Made by a program: the position numbers and the translations under genes. From contig SHBR01000006.1 in NCBI GenBank assembly GCA_004212795.1, positions 1 through 64,000 of the forward strand: DNA of 64,000 nt. Reading direction: 5' to 3'. Shown here one piece after another: positions 16,851 to 25,982 of this stretch (positions are counted from its first letter, which is position 1; the number at the start of each line of letters is the position of its first letter). The notes beneath the pieces are model-generated. The model ran no database searches. It had not been told where the DNA came from and saw only the letters and a list, made by a program, of their open reading frames with translations. The stretch comes from Candidatus Thioglobus sp. (GTDB lineage Bacteria; Pseudomonadota; Gammaproteobacteria; Arenicellales; UBA868).

Positions 16851-17585
16851 TCACGATATGGAATCGGTTATCTTTAAATCACGCTCAATCGCTGCAAGGT
16901 CTTCATGGCGAACATCGCGGCCCGTCACTAAATAAACCACGTAACCTGAAATATTCTTCGCATGCCCGCCAATTCTCTCTAGCGCTCTAATGGCAAGCAC
17001 GACATCGACAAATTGGCCAATTGTCCTTGCGTCCTCAAGAACAAAAGTCATTAATCGGCGCAACGCAGATCTAAATTCCCCGTCTAGTGATTCTGCCGTT
17101 CTAATCACTTCACAAGCGCTATCAATATTTCTCGCATCGAAAGCATCAAGAGATTCCTGAAGCATCAACTCAACAAAACCAGCCACCTTAGACACCTCTT
17201 GCAGAAGTTGATAATTTGGCGCGATGCCTGGACTGTCAAAGAAGTGGATCGTCAGTTTTGCAAGCTTTCCAGCTTCATCACCGCACCGCTCGAGATCAGT
17301 CGCAATCTTCGCGACAGTAAGGACTTCTCGAAGATCACTTGCGACAGGAGTGCGCCTAGCCAAAATGGCTTCCACGTGCGCCGCCACCTGAATATCGAGC
17401 GCATTGACTTCTAAGTCATCCGCGATAACTTTTCGTGCTGCTTCCGAGTCTTCATCTCTCAATGTCTTGGCAGCGTTTCGAATTTGGTGTCGCACCAGAG
17501 CGCCCATTTGAAGGACAGTCCGGTGCTCTCTCCTCATTTCTTCATTAAAGCTTTCAACCGTGTGACCACTCGTAGGATTAGTCAT
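16851..17585 (-). CDS. phoU: Phosphate transport system regulator PhoU
   Basis: Cytoplasmic protein that links the Pst transporter to PhoR and represses the Pho regulon when phosphate is plentiful. The 244 residues form two PhoU repeats, with metal-binding DLEVNALD-like and ATDLERCGDEAGK segments in the first and AIRALERIGGHAKNI in the second. It is the last gene of pstS-pstC-pstA-pstB-phoU, 18 bases after pstB. Confidence 0.97.
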   Translation of the reverse strand: MTNPTSGHTVESFNEEMRREHRTVLQMGALVRHQIRNAAKTLRDEDSEAARKVIADDLEVNALDIQVAAHVEAILARRTPVASDLREVLTVAKIATDLERCGDEAGKLAKLTIHFFDSPGIAPNYQLLQEVSKVAGFVELMLQESLDAFDARNIDSACEVIRTAESLDGEFRSALRRLMTFVLEDARTIGQFVDVVLAIRALERIGGHAKNISGYVVYLVTGRDVRHEDLAAIERDLKITDSIS

Positions 17586-17603
17586 AATTATTCCTTACTT
17601 AAA

Positions 17604-18470
17604 TTAGCCAAAACGGCCAGTAATATAGTCCTCGGTCAAACGCTGCCTCGGATTAGTAAACATTTGATCGGTTACGCCTACCTCAACCAAATGTCCCATA
17701 TGAAAATAAGCGGTACGTTGAGAGACACGGGCAGCCTGGTGCATCGAATGCGTCACTATCGCAATTGTAAATTTTTCCCTAAGATCGTCGATTAATTCCT
17801 CAATGCGTGCGGTTGCGATCGGATCTAAAGCAGAACAGGGTTCGTCCATTAAAATCACCTCAGGATTAACGGCTATTGCTCTCGCAATACATAAACGCTG
17901 CTGTTGCCCTCCTGATAATCCTGTCGCAGGCGTGTGCAATCGATCTGAGACCTCCTCCCATAGTCCCGCTCTTTTCAGAGCAGCCTCGACAATATCGTCT
18001 AATTCATTTTTAGGTCCAGACAAGCCATGAATACGAGGCCCGTAAGCGATATTGTCAAAGATAGATTTTGGAAACGGATTTGGCTTCTGAAAAACCATAC
18101 CCACTTTGGAGCGTAATGAAACGACATCAGCATCCGAATGATTGATCTCCGCGCCCTCTATCTTAATCTCTCCGTCAACACGACAACCCTCAATCGTATC
18201 GTTCATTCTATTGATACATCGAAGGAATGTCGTTTTCCCACATCCCGATGGCCCAATCAGCGCAAGCACCTCATTTCTACCCAAATCCAGGTTGATGTTA
18301 AATAATGCTTGTTTGTCCCCATAGTGAACTGAGACCCCGAGACAGCTGACTTTAGGTCGGTCAACAAACATCTCGCCAACAGTCTCCACCCTGTCGAATT
18401 CATCAACCGACTCCAACCGTGTTGTGAAATTTTTTTCAGATTTTTTTGATGGTGGCGAAATCTCAATCAT
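17604..18470 (-). CDS. pstB: Phosphate ABC transporter ATP-binding protein PstB
   Basis: ATPase subunit of the high-affinity phosphate importer on the inner membrane's cytoplasmic face. The 288 residues include Walker [10 protein letters not shown], signature [14 protein letters not shown], Walker [14 protein letters not shown] and the H-loop THSMHQA. An N-terminal extension of about 30 residues precedes the core, as in Pseudomonas PstB; a later Met (residue 33) is possible. Confidence 0.97.
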   Translation of the reverse strand: MIEISPPSKKSEKNFTTRLESVDEFDRVETVGEMFVDRPKVSCLGVSVHYGDKQALFNINLDLGRNEVLALIGPSGCGKTTFLRCINRMNDTIEGCRVDGEIKIEGAEINHSDADVVSLRSKVGMVFQKPNPFPKSIFDNIAYGPRIHGLSGPKNELDDIVEAALKRAGLWEEVSDRLHTPATGLSGGQQQRLCIARAIAVNPEVILMDEPCSALDPIATARIEELIDDLREKFTIAIVTHSMHQAARVSQRTAYFHMGHLVEVGVTDQMFTNPRQRLTEDYITGRFG

Positions 18471-18511
18471 TTTTATTAACCTTATGTTTTCGAACCTATT
18501 TCGCTAGATTG

Positions 18512-19807
18512 CTACCAGCGTCTCTCAAATTTTTTCCTAAGAAACACTGCTAAAAGGTTCATAAATACCAAAAATACTAGAATAATCATGATCGCTGCAG
18601 CGGTAAGCTCAACATATCCTCGTTCCGAACTCTCTGCCCATAAATAGATCTGAACCGGCAGTGATGATGCCTGATCCAGAATCCCGCTTGGCGTGTCCGC
18701 TACGAAAGCGAACATTCCGATCATTAAAAGCGGAGCAGTCTCTCCCAGCGCTTGCGCTAGGCCAATAATGCTGCCCGTTAGGATGCCCGGCATTGCCAAC
18801 GGCAAGACATGATGAAATATTGTCTGCATCGGAGACGCGCCCATTGCTAATGCGCCATCACGAATAGAGGGTGGAACTGCTTTAAGCGCTGCTCGGCTGG
18901 CAATTATGATTGTGGGAAGCGTCATTAAGGATAGGACTATTCCCCCTACCAGAGGCGTACCTCGAGGAAGACCGAAAACATTAAGCAAAACCGCGAGCCC
19001 GAGTAATCCAAATATTATCGACGGTACCGCTGCGAGGTTATTAATATTAACTTCGATAATCTCACTAACTCTATTCTTCGGCGCATACTCTTCAAGATAG
19101 ATAGCCGCAGCAACCCCCATTGGAAAACTAATCAGCAATGTCACCAATAAGGTTAGTGCTGAACCAACAATTGCACCGCCCAAGCCTGCTAATTCTGGTG
19201 ATCGGGACGGTCCACTGGTAAAAAAGCGAAAGTTGAACCGAGTTCGGGTCAGGTTTTCGCCATGCCATTGATCAAGCCAAGTTAACTGCTGATCAGTCAG
19301 TACGCGACGCTTTTCCTCGATGTCACGCGGCGCAGCCCCTTTGTAAATCATCTCTGCCGAGGATGACGACAGCACCCAAATCCGTTGTTTCGAGCCAACC
19401 AAAGAAGGATTAGAAATGACAAGTGATTCGAGAACATCCGGCACTGATTCACTAAACATCTGAGCGAGTTTTCGACGCTCGCTCCGATCCTTAACCTCTG
19501 GATATGATCGTTCGAGATTTTTTCTAAACAAAGAAAGATAATTTACGTCTCGCAATTCTTCAAGGGATGGATCGCTCGATACATTCATTAAAACCGGATC
19601 AAAGTCGATATCTACTGCAAAATGAAGCCGCCAAAAAGCGCTATAGCCAGATGAAAAAATAGTGCCTAGCAAAAATAGAACTGAGGCCAACGCGAGTCCT
19701 ACCCCAAAAAGACCAATGCGCCGAAATCGTCTCTCAGCGCGCTGCCGGCGAATATTGAGACTCGACAACGGCTTGCCGCCAGTCGTCCTAGAAAACCCCC
19801 TATTCAT
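18512..19807 (-). CDS. pstA: Phosphate ABC transporter permease PstA
   Basis: Inner-membrane permease subunit. At 431 residues it is about 135 longer than E. coli PstA. TM1 is at about 31-52, then a long soluble region (about 55-205), predicted periplasmic, precedes the binding-protein-dependent transport core (GSALTLLVTLLISFPMGVAAAI onward). The EAA-like loop ALKAVPPSIRDGALAMGAS is present. The enlarged loop resembles the long PstA type of Pseudomonas. Its start overlaps the end of pstC by 8 bases. Confidence 0.95.
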   Translation of the reverse strand: MNRGFSRTTGGKPLSSLNIRRQRAERRFRRIGLFGVGLALASVLFLLGTIFSSGYSAFWRLHFAVDIDFDPVLMNVSSDPSLEELRDVNYLSLFRKNLERSYPEVKDRSERRKLAQMFSESVPDVLESLVISNPSLVGSKQRIWVLSSSSAEMIYKGAAPRDIEEKRRVLTDQQLTWLDQWHGENLTRTRFNFRFFTSGPSRSPELAGLGGAIVGSALTLLVTLLISFPMGVAAAIYLEEYAPKNRVSEIIEVNINNLAAVPSIIFGLLGLAVLLNVFGLPRGTPLVGGIVLSLMTLPTIIIASRAALKAVPPSIRDGALAMGASPMQTIFHHVLPLAMPGILTGSIIGLAQALGETAPLLMIGMFAFVADTPSGILDQASSLPVQIYLWAESSERGYVELTAAAIMIILVFLVFMNLLAVFLRKKFERRW

Positions 19808-21173
19808 ACTGCTCCCGATAACGCTTCACGATCATCAGCGCGAAAACATTCAAAATCAGTGTCATAAAAAAAAGAATCAGGCCCAAAGCAAATGCGGACA
19901 GGGTTTTGGGATCATCAAATTCTTGATCTCCGATCAGGGCAACAACGATCTGAACAGTTACGGTCGTTACATTTTCAAGCGGATTCGCGGTTAGGTTTGC
20001 ATTCAAACCGGCGGCCATCGCCACAATCATCGTTTCACCGATGGCCCGGGAGATCGCGAGCAGAAATGCGCCAACGATCCCAGGGAGCGCCGCGGGGAAA
20101 ATCACATACTTAATCGTTTCTGACTGCGTGGCACCCATCGCATAAGAGCCCTCCCGAAGACTCTGTGGCACCGCGGTAATCACATCATCAGCAAGAGATG
20201 AGATAAAAGGAATAATCATAATACCCATCACGATGCCGGCTGCAAGGGCGCTGCGCGCTTCCACCGCTAAACCCAAACTTAAACCAAGTTCTCGAACAAG
20301 TGGCGCTACGGTGAGTGCGGCAAAAAATCCATAAACGACGGTCGGAATACCGGCGAGCAGTTCTAACGTGGGTTTCGCGACATCGCGGACTCTCGGATTT
20401 GCATACTCGGCAAAATACACAGCGGAGGCAAGCCCAATCGGGCCTGCAACCAAAATTGCAACAAAAGCAATTAATAGCGTGCCAGAAAAGACTGGCACTG
20501 CTCCAAACGCCCCTGTTGAAGCGCCTTGATCCGCCCGAATAGCAATTTGAGGATTCCATTTAAGGCCAAACAAAAACTCATGTAAAGGTACTTGCTCAAA
20601 AAACTTAAAGCTCTCAAAGAGCAGCGACAAGACAATAGCGACAGTCGTCAATACAGCCACGGCTGAACTTAAAAAGATAAAAACATTAAAAGCTTTCTCA
20701 ACACTCTCAAGTGCCGGGAAATCCGCAGTCACCTTCGATTGCGCGACAACGAGTGCTGATAGCGAAACCACCGAAACGACAACAATCATCGCATAATCGG
20801 ACAGTTGATTCATTGAAATTAGCAGTGAAGCTGCCTGTTCAGCATAGGGTAAGCCTGACTGCGTTCCGACGATACCTTGCGCAAGATTACTGATCTCCAT
20901 CATCGCGAGGATCGCCTCGTCACCCGACAAGTTAAAAAACTCCGGCGGCAAAGAATTCCGAACTAACGATTGAATTACAAAGGGTTCAAGTACAACCCAT
21001 AGCCCCAAAAGGAAAAGTGCTGGAAGGCCACACCACAAGGCAATACGTAATCCGTGATACTGAGGCAAAGACTGGATCCGAGCGCCCACAACAAGCGCGC
21101 TTGCCCTGTTTTTGCCTATATAAAACCCGCTCAGGGAAACCAGCAGAATGGCGGCAAGAAGATATATCGTCAT
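19800..21173 (-). CDS. pstC: Phosphate ABC transporter permease PstC
   Basis: Inner-membrane partner of PstA. At 457 residues it is longer than E. coli PstC (319). Extra N-terminal membrane segments (about 2-20 and 45-68) and a soluble stretch (70-125) precede the conserved core; the EAA-like loop VPQSLREGSYAMGAT marks the contact with PstB. The ATG lies only 11 bases after a terminator-like hairpin in the pstS-pstC spacer, and no clear ribosome-binding site lies outside that stem. Confidence 0.95.
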   Translation of the reverse strand: MTIYLLAAILLVSLSGFYIGKNRASALVVGARIQSLPQYHGLRIALWCGLPALFLLGLWVVLEPFVIQSLVRNSLPPEFFNLSGDEAILAMMEISNLAQGIVGTQSGLPYAEQAASLLISMNQLSDYAMIVVVSVVSLSALVVAQSKVTADFPALESVEKAFNVFIFLSSAVAVLTTVAIVLSLLFESFKFFEQVPLHEFLFGLKWNPQIAIRADQGASTGAFGAVPVFSGTLLIAFVAILVAGPIGLASAVYFAEYANPRVRDVAKPTLELLAGIPTVVYGFFAALTVAPLVRELGLSLGLAVEARSALAAGIVMGIMIIPFISSLADDVITAVPQSLREGSYAMGATQSETIKYVIFPAALPGIVGAFLLAISRAIGETMIVAMAAGLNANLTANPLENVTTVTVQIVVALIGDQEFDDPKTLSAFALGLILFFMTLILNVFALMIVKRYREQYE

Positions 21174-21184
21174 TTAATAAAAAT

Positions 21185-21216
21185 CGTCCCGGCGTTCGTA
21201 TAGAACCACCGGGACG
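21185..21216 (-). terminator. Terminator-like hairpin between pstS and pstC
   Basis: On the minus strand CGTCCCGG / CCGGGACG (perfect 8 bp) encloses an inner GTTC/GAAC stem, then A-TTTTT. It sits between pstS and pstC, ending 11 bases before the pstC ATG. Partial termination here would keep the binding protein in excess over the permease. Confidence 0.75.
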
Positions 21217-21299
21217 TTACTCAAACTCAATTCACTAGAAATTATTGCCACTTTAGTTGTTTCATAAATAATAATTTCTTGAAGTTTAGCTTCTTTATT

Positions 21300-22289
21300 C
21301 TATCCATCAATCGTCTTAAGAGAAGAAACATTTGTTCGAACTTCACTGAGCGATTTTGACTCCAGAGGTACCAGGCCCCTGTCCATCAAGTACCCATATT
21401 CGCCAACCGCATTGTCAGAGACAAATTCGTCCATGTACTCCTGCATTCCGGGAACCACATTCACATGGGCTTTTTTTGCATAGAAAAACAACGGCCGGGC
21501 GATCGGATACTCATAGCTCTGAATTGTATCAAGACTGATCTCAACACCCTCAATTGTTGATCCTTGAATCTGATCTCTGTTTTGATCTAAAAAACTGAAA
21601 CCAAAAATACCAAATGCTTCCGGATCAGCCGCAAGTCGTTTAACGATCAAGGTATCATTCTCACCTGCCTCCTCAACCGCGCCATCCTCCCGGAACACTG
21701 CGCACTTCTTTTTTCCAAGGTCATCATACTTCCCGACTGACTTGCAGCCCGCCTTCATAACTAAGCTGTTCCACGCATCTCGCGTACCGGAGGTCGGTGG
21801 AGGCGCCATGATTTTGATCGCAACATCAGGCAACGAGGGATCTATCTGGCTCCAGGTTTTTGGTTTGGGACCGTGTTCCGCCATAGCCTTCCAGAGTTGC
21901 TCTTTTGTAAAATTGAAGGGAGCTGAATTAGCGTTATTTGAAAAAGCAATTCCGTCATTACCAATAATAATCTCGACAATCCCAGTGACACCATTCTTCG
22001 CGCATAATTCCACCTCACTCTTCTTGATCGCCCGTGACGCATTTGTAAAGTCAGGATACTTCACGCCAAGGCCTGCACAAAATAATTTCATGCCACCGCC
22101 AGTTCCCGTGGACTCAATCACAGGCGTATTAAAGTTTTTCTTGCCAAGTTGCTCAGCAACGACTGTCGCAAATGGATAAACGGTGGAAGAGCCAACAATC
22201 TGAATGGTGTCTCTCGCCTGAACGGCGCCGTAAGGAACGGTAGCCGCAAACAGAACTGCCAATCCGAACATCTTTCTTTTAAGATTCAT
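21300..22289 (-). CDS. pstS: Phosphate ABC transporter substrate-binding protein PstS
   Basis: Periplasmic phosphate-binding protein. The 329 residues begin with a Sec signal peptide (1-25, ending VQA). IQIVGSSTVYPF (about 29-40) and ESTGTGGGMKLFC (59-71) carry phosphate-contacting Ser/Thr/Gly residues. The start is preceded by AGAGGAAAA. A Pho-box-like repeat lies about 90 bases upstream, and a terminator-like hairpin follows. Confidence 0.97.
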   Translation of the reverse strand: MNLKRKMFGLAVLFAATVPYGAVQARDTIQIVGSSTVYPFATVVAEQLGKKNFNTPVIESTGTGGGMKLFCAGLGVKYPDFTNASRAIKKSEVELCAKNGVTGIVEIIIGNDGIAFSNNANSAPFNFTKEQLWKAMAEHGPKPKTWSQIDPSLPDVAIKIMAPPPTSGTRDAWNSLVMKAGCKSVGKYDDLGKKKCAVFREDGAVEEAGENDTLIVKRLAADPEAFGIFGFSFLDQNRDQIQGSTIEGVEISLDTIQSYEYPIARPLFFYAKKAHVNVVPGMQEYMDEFVSDNAVGEYGYLMDRGLVPLESKSLSEVRTNVSSLKTIDG

Positions 22290-22360
22290 TTTTTCCTCTG
22301 CTTGAAATTAATAATTACAATGGTTTTTCCAATCACTCGCGTTTTGCATCGACTGGAAGA

Positions 22361-22398
22361 ATGAATCTTAGGCGTCTTTTGTTACAACAATATTACTA
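22361..22398 (-). promoter_or_regulatory. Predicted Pho box and -10 of pstS
   Basis: On the minus strand TAGTAATATTGTTGTAACA (22398-22380) contains two GTAA(T/C) half-sites 11 bases apart, the spacing of the PhoB direct repeat. Nine bases later comes TAAGAT (about 22370-22365), a plausible -10. The core AATATTNTTGTAACAAAA also precedes phoB. The half-sites differ from the E. coli TGTCA core. Confidence 0.65.
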
Positions 22399-22458
22399 GT
22401 CCAAAATAATTATCGTATATAAATCAGTAATTTAGACCAATAGACAGAATTAAACCCA

Positions 22459-23808
22459 TCACGGCATACTAGGCCCGACAGGCTGAATACAGACTCTGGA
22501 AAGTGGAAATCGAAGCGTGAACGTGCTCCCCTCGCCAACTAGACTGGTAATTGAAAGATCCCCCTCCATACCAGCCAGAGCGTGCCTCACAATCGCTAAT
22601 CCCAATCCGGTTCCACCTGATTCCCGAGATCGAACAACATCGACACGATAGAAACGCTCGGAAATTTTTTCAATATGCCTCTTCTCGATACCAATTCCCT
22701 TATCATTGAACGAGAGATATCCGCCATCTGAATTGGCCCATCCATTAATTACGATCTCTCCGGAGTCATCCATATAACGTACCGCATTCGATACAAGATT
22801 TGATACCACACTAAATAATGCCTCGCGATTAGCTCGGAGAACATAATTATTATCAAGCTTTAATTGAATCGAATGATTTTTCGTTGCTGCGACCGCTTTT
22901 ATTTCATCACTTATATTATTGAAGAACTCGCAGATATCGATTTCTTCCTCTATTGGATCGTAGTCACTATCAAGCCGGGAAAGGAGAAGCATATCTTCAA
23001 TAATTCGTTTCATTCGACTCGTTTGAAAATGCATTTTTTGAAAAAGCGTCTCGAAATCTGAATCACCGGCCTCTAGAGAATGATCTATTAATGTTTCTAA
23101 ATATCCATGAACAACTGTTAACGGCGTGCGCAATTCATGTGAGGCATTTGCAACAAAGTTCTGGCGCACCACTTCTAATTCCCGCAAACGAGTGATATTT
23201 TGCAACTGAATCAGTGTTCTGTCTTCAGTTAAAAGCGACCGTCTTGCAAAAAATGATTCATGCTCCATCCCAATGGAAGATAATTCAACATTTTCCCCAA
23301 CTTCGATGTCCAATAAACTGAGAAACGCGCCATCATCAATTAGTGATCGTATTGGTTGCTTCCGATCCAGTGCATGAGAAAAACTAAATACCCGCGATGC
23401 GGAGCGATTCCACTGTATCAAGCGTTTCTCGCTATCAAGAATCAAAATTGGATCAGGGAAAGCTTCCATTACCTTCCGCAATTCTAAGATCACGCCATTA
23501 AGCGCTATTTTTCGTCGACGGCTGCGCAGTCGATACCGATCCACTGCTTTTGATAATATCTCTTGACTTGAATACGCATCAATCACCACGCTCAGTAATC
23601 GCTTGGCCGAGGGGCTCATCCACCACTTTACAGCCTGCTTGGAAACTGGTCCGCTCTTGGAAACACGAGCAATATAACTCAATTGAAAACAGTAAAAGCC
23701 AACTAATAGAAATGCCGCCAGCCCGATACCTAAGCTCGTCTCTCCAGCACACCATCCCAAAATAGCGCCCAGGAATAGCGCACTAACCGAAATAAAAAGA
23801 TCACTCAT
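22459..23808 (-). CDS. phoR: Phosphate regulon sensor histidine kinase PhoR
   Basis: Inner-membrane sensor kinase partner of PhoB. The 449 residues have hydrophobic segments at about 5-45, a basic linker, a PAS domain (about 112-205) and a HisKA domain with NFVANASHELRTP (phospho-acceptor His224). The HATPase domain follows with NLVSNAVRY (N box), FNDKGIGI and SGGTGLGLAIV. No large periplasmic domain is present, as in E. coli PhoR, consistent with sensing through PstB/PhoU. It starts 14 bases after phoB. Confidence 0.96.
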   Translation of the reverse strand: MSDLFISVSALFLGAILGWCAGETSLGIGLAAFLLVGFYCFQLSYIARVSKSGPVSKQAVKWWMSPSAKRLLSVVIDAYSSQEILSKAVDRYRLRSRRRKIALNGVILELRKVMEAFPDPILILDSEKRLIQWNRSASRVFSFSHALDRKQPIRSLIDDGAFLSLLDIEVGENVELSSIGMEHESFFARRSLLTEDRTLIQLQNITRLRELEVVRQNFVANASHELRTPLTVVHGYLETLIDHSLEAGDSDFETLFQKMHFQTSRMKRIIEDMLLLSRLDSDYDPIEEEIDICEFFNNISDEIKAVAATKNHSIQLKLDNNYVLRANREALFSVVSNLVSNAVRYMDDSGEIVINGWANSDGGYLSFNDKGIGIEKRHIEKISERFYRVDVVRSRESGGTGLGLAIVRHALAGMEGDLSITSLVGEGSTFTLRFPLSRVCIQPVGPSMP

Positions 23809-23822
23809 TCAATGACATGAGA

Positions 23823-24521
23823 TTATCTTCTGTTCGTTCCCACAAACCGATAACCCACCCCTCGAACGGTTTTGATAAGTTCTCCATAAGAGTGCGTCTC
23901 AAGTGCGGCCCGTAATCGACGAATGTAAACATCCACAGTGCGTTCTTCAATAAAAGCATTAGCACCCCATACCCAATCAAGCAGCTGATTGCGGCTATAA
24001 ACACGATCCTGATGAGTCATAAAAAAATGCAGCAAGCGAAACTCCGTGGGTCCTAATTCTAATGTGTCACCACGTACCGTAACGGCATGCAGAATCGGGT
24101 TTAGAAGCAAACCGTCGACTTCAATTGGATCATCCCCCTCATGTGGCACAGCGCGCCTGATAACGGCTCGAATACGTGCAATTAGTTCTCGTGGAGAAAA
24201 TGGCTTCGTCACATAATCATCAGCACCACAATCAAATGCCCGAACCTTGTCCTCTTCTTCTCCACGCGCAGTCAACAAAATGATGGGAATATTGCGACTA
24301 AAACTACTGGACTTCAATTTTTCTGTAAGCTGTACGCCATTCATTCCCGGCAACATCCAATCCATCAAGATTAGGCTCGGGTGCTTTTTTTCTAAACCTT
24401 TTATCGCTGTTTCTGCATCAACGAATTCAGCAATATCAAAATTGTTCTGTTGAAGCACAAAACGAAGCAACTCTCGTATCGCCTCATCATCCTCGACGAG
24501 CATTATTGTTGGGGCTGACAC
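23823..24521 (-). CDS. phoB: Phosphate regulon response regulator PhoB
   Basis: OmpR-family regulator that binds Pho boxes when phosphorylated. I chose the GTG at 24521 (MSAPTIMLVEDD): AGAGGA lies seven bases before it and the predicted promoter leaves room. The in-frame ATG at 24539 has no ribosome-binding site. The 232 residues have a receiver domain with acidic pair 11-12, phospho-acceptor Asp54 in LMDWMLPG and Lys in TKPFSPREL, then a winged helix from about 130 (LGPTEFRLLHFF, VDVYIRRLR, VRGVGYRF). Confidence 0.96.
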   Translation of the reverse strand: MSAPTIMLVEDDEAIRELLRFVLQQNNFDIAEFVDAETAIKGLEKKHPSLILMDWMLPGMNGVQLTEKLKSSSFSRNIPIILLTARGEEEDKVRAFDCGADDYVTKPFSPRELIARIRAVIRRAVPHEGDDPIEVDGLLLNPILHAVTVRGDTLELGPTEFRLLHFFMTHQDRVYSRNQLLDWVWGANAFIEERTVDVYIRRLRAALETHSYGELIKTVRGVGYRFVGTNRR

Positions 24522-24555
24522 CAGTGAATCCTCTCGCATAACGAATCAACCGCAG

Positions 24556-24590
24556 ATTTTTACCAGTTTTTTGTTACAAAAATATTTCAG
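24556..24590 (-). promoter_or_regulatory. Predicted Pho box and -10 of phoB
   Basis: On the minus strand CTGAAATATTTTTGTAACA (24590-24572) has half-sites 11 bases apart and matches the E. coli phoA Pho box at roughly two thirds of positions by eye. Nine bases later comes TAAAAAT, a plausible -10. The layout equals that of the pstS site, suggesting phoBR autoregulation. Confidence 0.65.
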
Positions 24591-24706
24591 CGCTTGCGAA
24601 ATGTTACTTCTCTGCATTAAAAAGATTAGTTAGTGAGTTCGATCAACGACCCTGCCCGGCAGATAAAGACTAAATCCAAAACGCAACAGCAAAAATGGCT
24701 TTTCCA

Positions 24707-25726
24707 TCAATTCTTGCTGCTTGCAAGCATTTGCTCTAAATGCTTCAACCTTCGACTCATATCATCCAACTGACGAAATCGGACTGCTGCTTTTCGCCAA
24801 TCACCAGTCGGCAATAAACCCGTACCTGAGGAATACATCCCAGGTTTGTTGATTGAACCTGTGACCATCGCCATACCCGTGAGATGAACATCATCACAAA
24901 TGGTGACGTGATCCGCCACGCCAACCGCACCGGCCAAAATGCAGCGCTTACCGATAACCACACTGCCCGCAACACCAACGCAGGAAACGATTGCGGTGTC
25001 TTCCCCTATCTGGCAGTTATGGCCAATTTGCACCAGATTATCGATCACCACGCCGTCAGCAATCACGGTGTCACCGATAGCACCCCTGTCGATAGTCGTT
25101 ACCGCGCCGATCTGGACTCGATTACCAACCGTTAGCCCGCCTAACTGAGGAATGCGAACCCATTGACCGTCTTCGTTTGTATTGCCAAACCCGTGACTAC
25201 CGAGAACTGCCCCGCTTTTGATAAAACACTGCTGGCCAATCTTGACGCCGTGCATGATCGTCACGTTGGCAAAAAGGCGAGTTTCTGAACCGATTACAAC
25301 ATTAGCACCGATGACCGATCCGGGTTCAATAATTACCCGGTCCCCAAGCTCAGCGTTCCCCTCAATTACACAATTGGGTCCAATTGATACATCTTCACCT
25401 AACTTCACACTATCCGCGATAACCGCGCTTTGGTGAATACCGGGCGGCGGCATAGGCGTTGTATCTAGCGCCCGCGCAGTGAGCGCATAAGCCGAGTTTG
25501 GATTTTCACTGACAAGCGCTGATCCCTGCCAACCGGCGAGATCTTCTTCCCTTAATATGACCGCTCCTGCCTTGCAACTCGCCAGCATTTCTCGTGATGT
25601 CGAGACCCCGAGAAAGGTGATTTGATCAGGGCCTGCTTCCTCAAGCGTTCCAAGGGAAATAACGTCAAGATCAGGATCGCCATGACAACGAGCACCTATC
25701 CGTTTTGCAAGATCACTTAGTCTCAT
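24707..25726 (-). CDS. lpxD: UDP-3-O-acylglucosamine N-acyltransferase LpxD
   Basis: Third step of lipid A synthesis: adds a 3-hydroxyacyl chain from acyl-ACP to the 2-amino group. The 339 residues have the N-terminal uridine-binding domain (1-100), then a left-handed beta helix of hexapeptide repeats with the catalytic His in NLVQIGHNCQIG and the HGFGN motif, and a C-terminal alpha-helical extension. It lies alone here, away from the usual bamA-ompH-lpxD-fabZ-lpxA cluster, so it could be a second copy; this window cannot show which. Confidence 0.93.
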   Translation of the reverse strand: MRLSDLAKRIGARCHGDPDLDVISLGTLEEAGPDQITFLGVSTSREMLASCKAGAVILREEDLAGWQGSALVSENPNSAYALTARALDTTPMPPPGIHQSAVIADSVKLGEDVSIGPNCVIEGNAELGDRVIIEPGSVIGANVVIGSETRLFANVTIMHGVKIGQQCFIKSGAVLGSHGFGNTNEDGQWVRIPQLGGLTVGNRVQIGAVTTIDRGAIGDTVIADGVVIDNLVQIGHNCQIGEDTAIVSCVGVAGSVVIGKRCILAGAVGVADHVTICDDVHLTGMAMVTGSINKPGMYSSGTGLLPTGDWRKAAVRFRQLDDMSRRLKHLEQMLASSKN

Positions 25727-25982
25727 ATGGCTAATTAAGTCACTTAAATATTTAGGCTGTTATCAAACAATCAATAATGTCGACACACGATTTCTCGATG
25801 CGTCTTGCGTCTACCGCGCTAAGGGTAACAACCGGTCAAACGACTGCGTTTCCCAAGTAGTGATGATAGACCTCGAAACTAATAAAACCAAGGCCATCTG
25901 AGTTTTTATTCAGGTGACACGTTCATCTCCCGCTCCAGTAAAATGTGGAAATAGGTTTTGACGAAATCAGAGGAAGAAAATA
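25727..25982. other. Divergent spacer between lpxD and the SDR gene, no feature identified
   Basis: 256 bases between divergent starts. I see no RNA gene or small ORF with a signal. A TAAAAT about 45 bases before the SDR start could be a -10, with TTCATC 17 bases upstream as a weak -35. Confidence 0.4.

Noticed and set aside
16742-16990. 82-residue frame after the MBL gene
   Set aside because: It overlaps the conserved end of phoU on the other strand and has no recognisable content.
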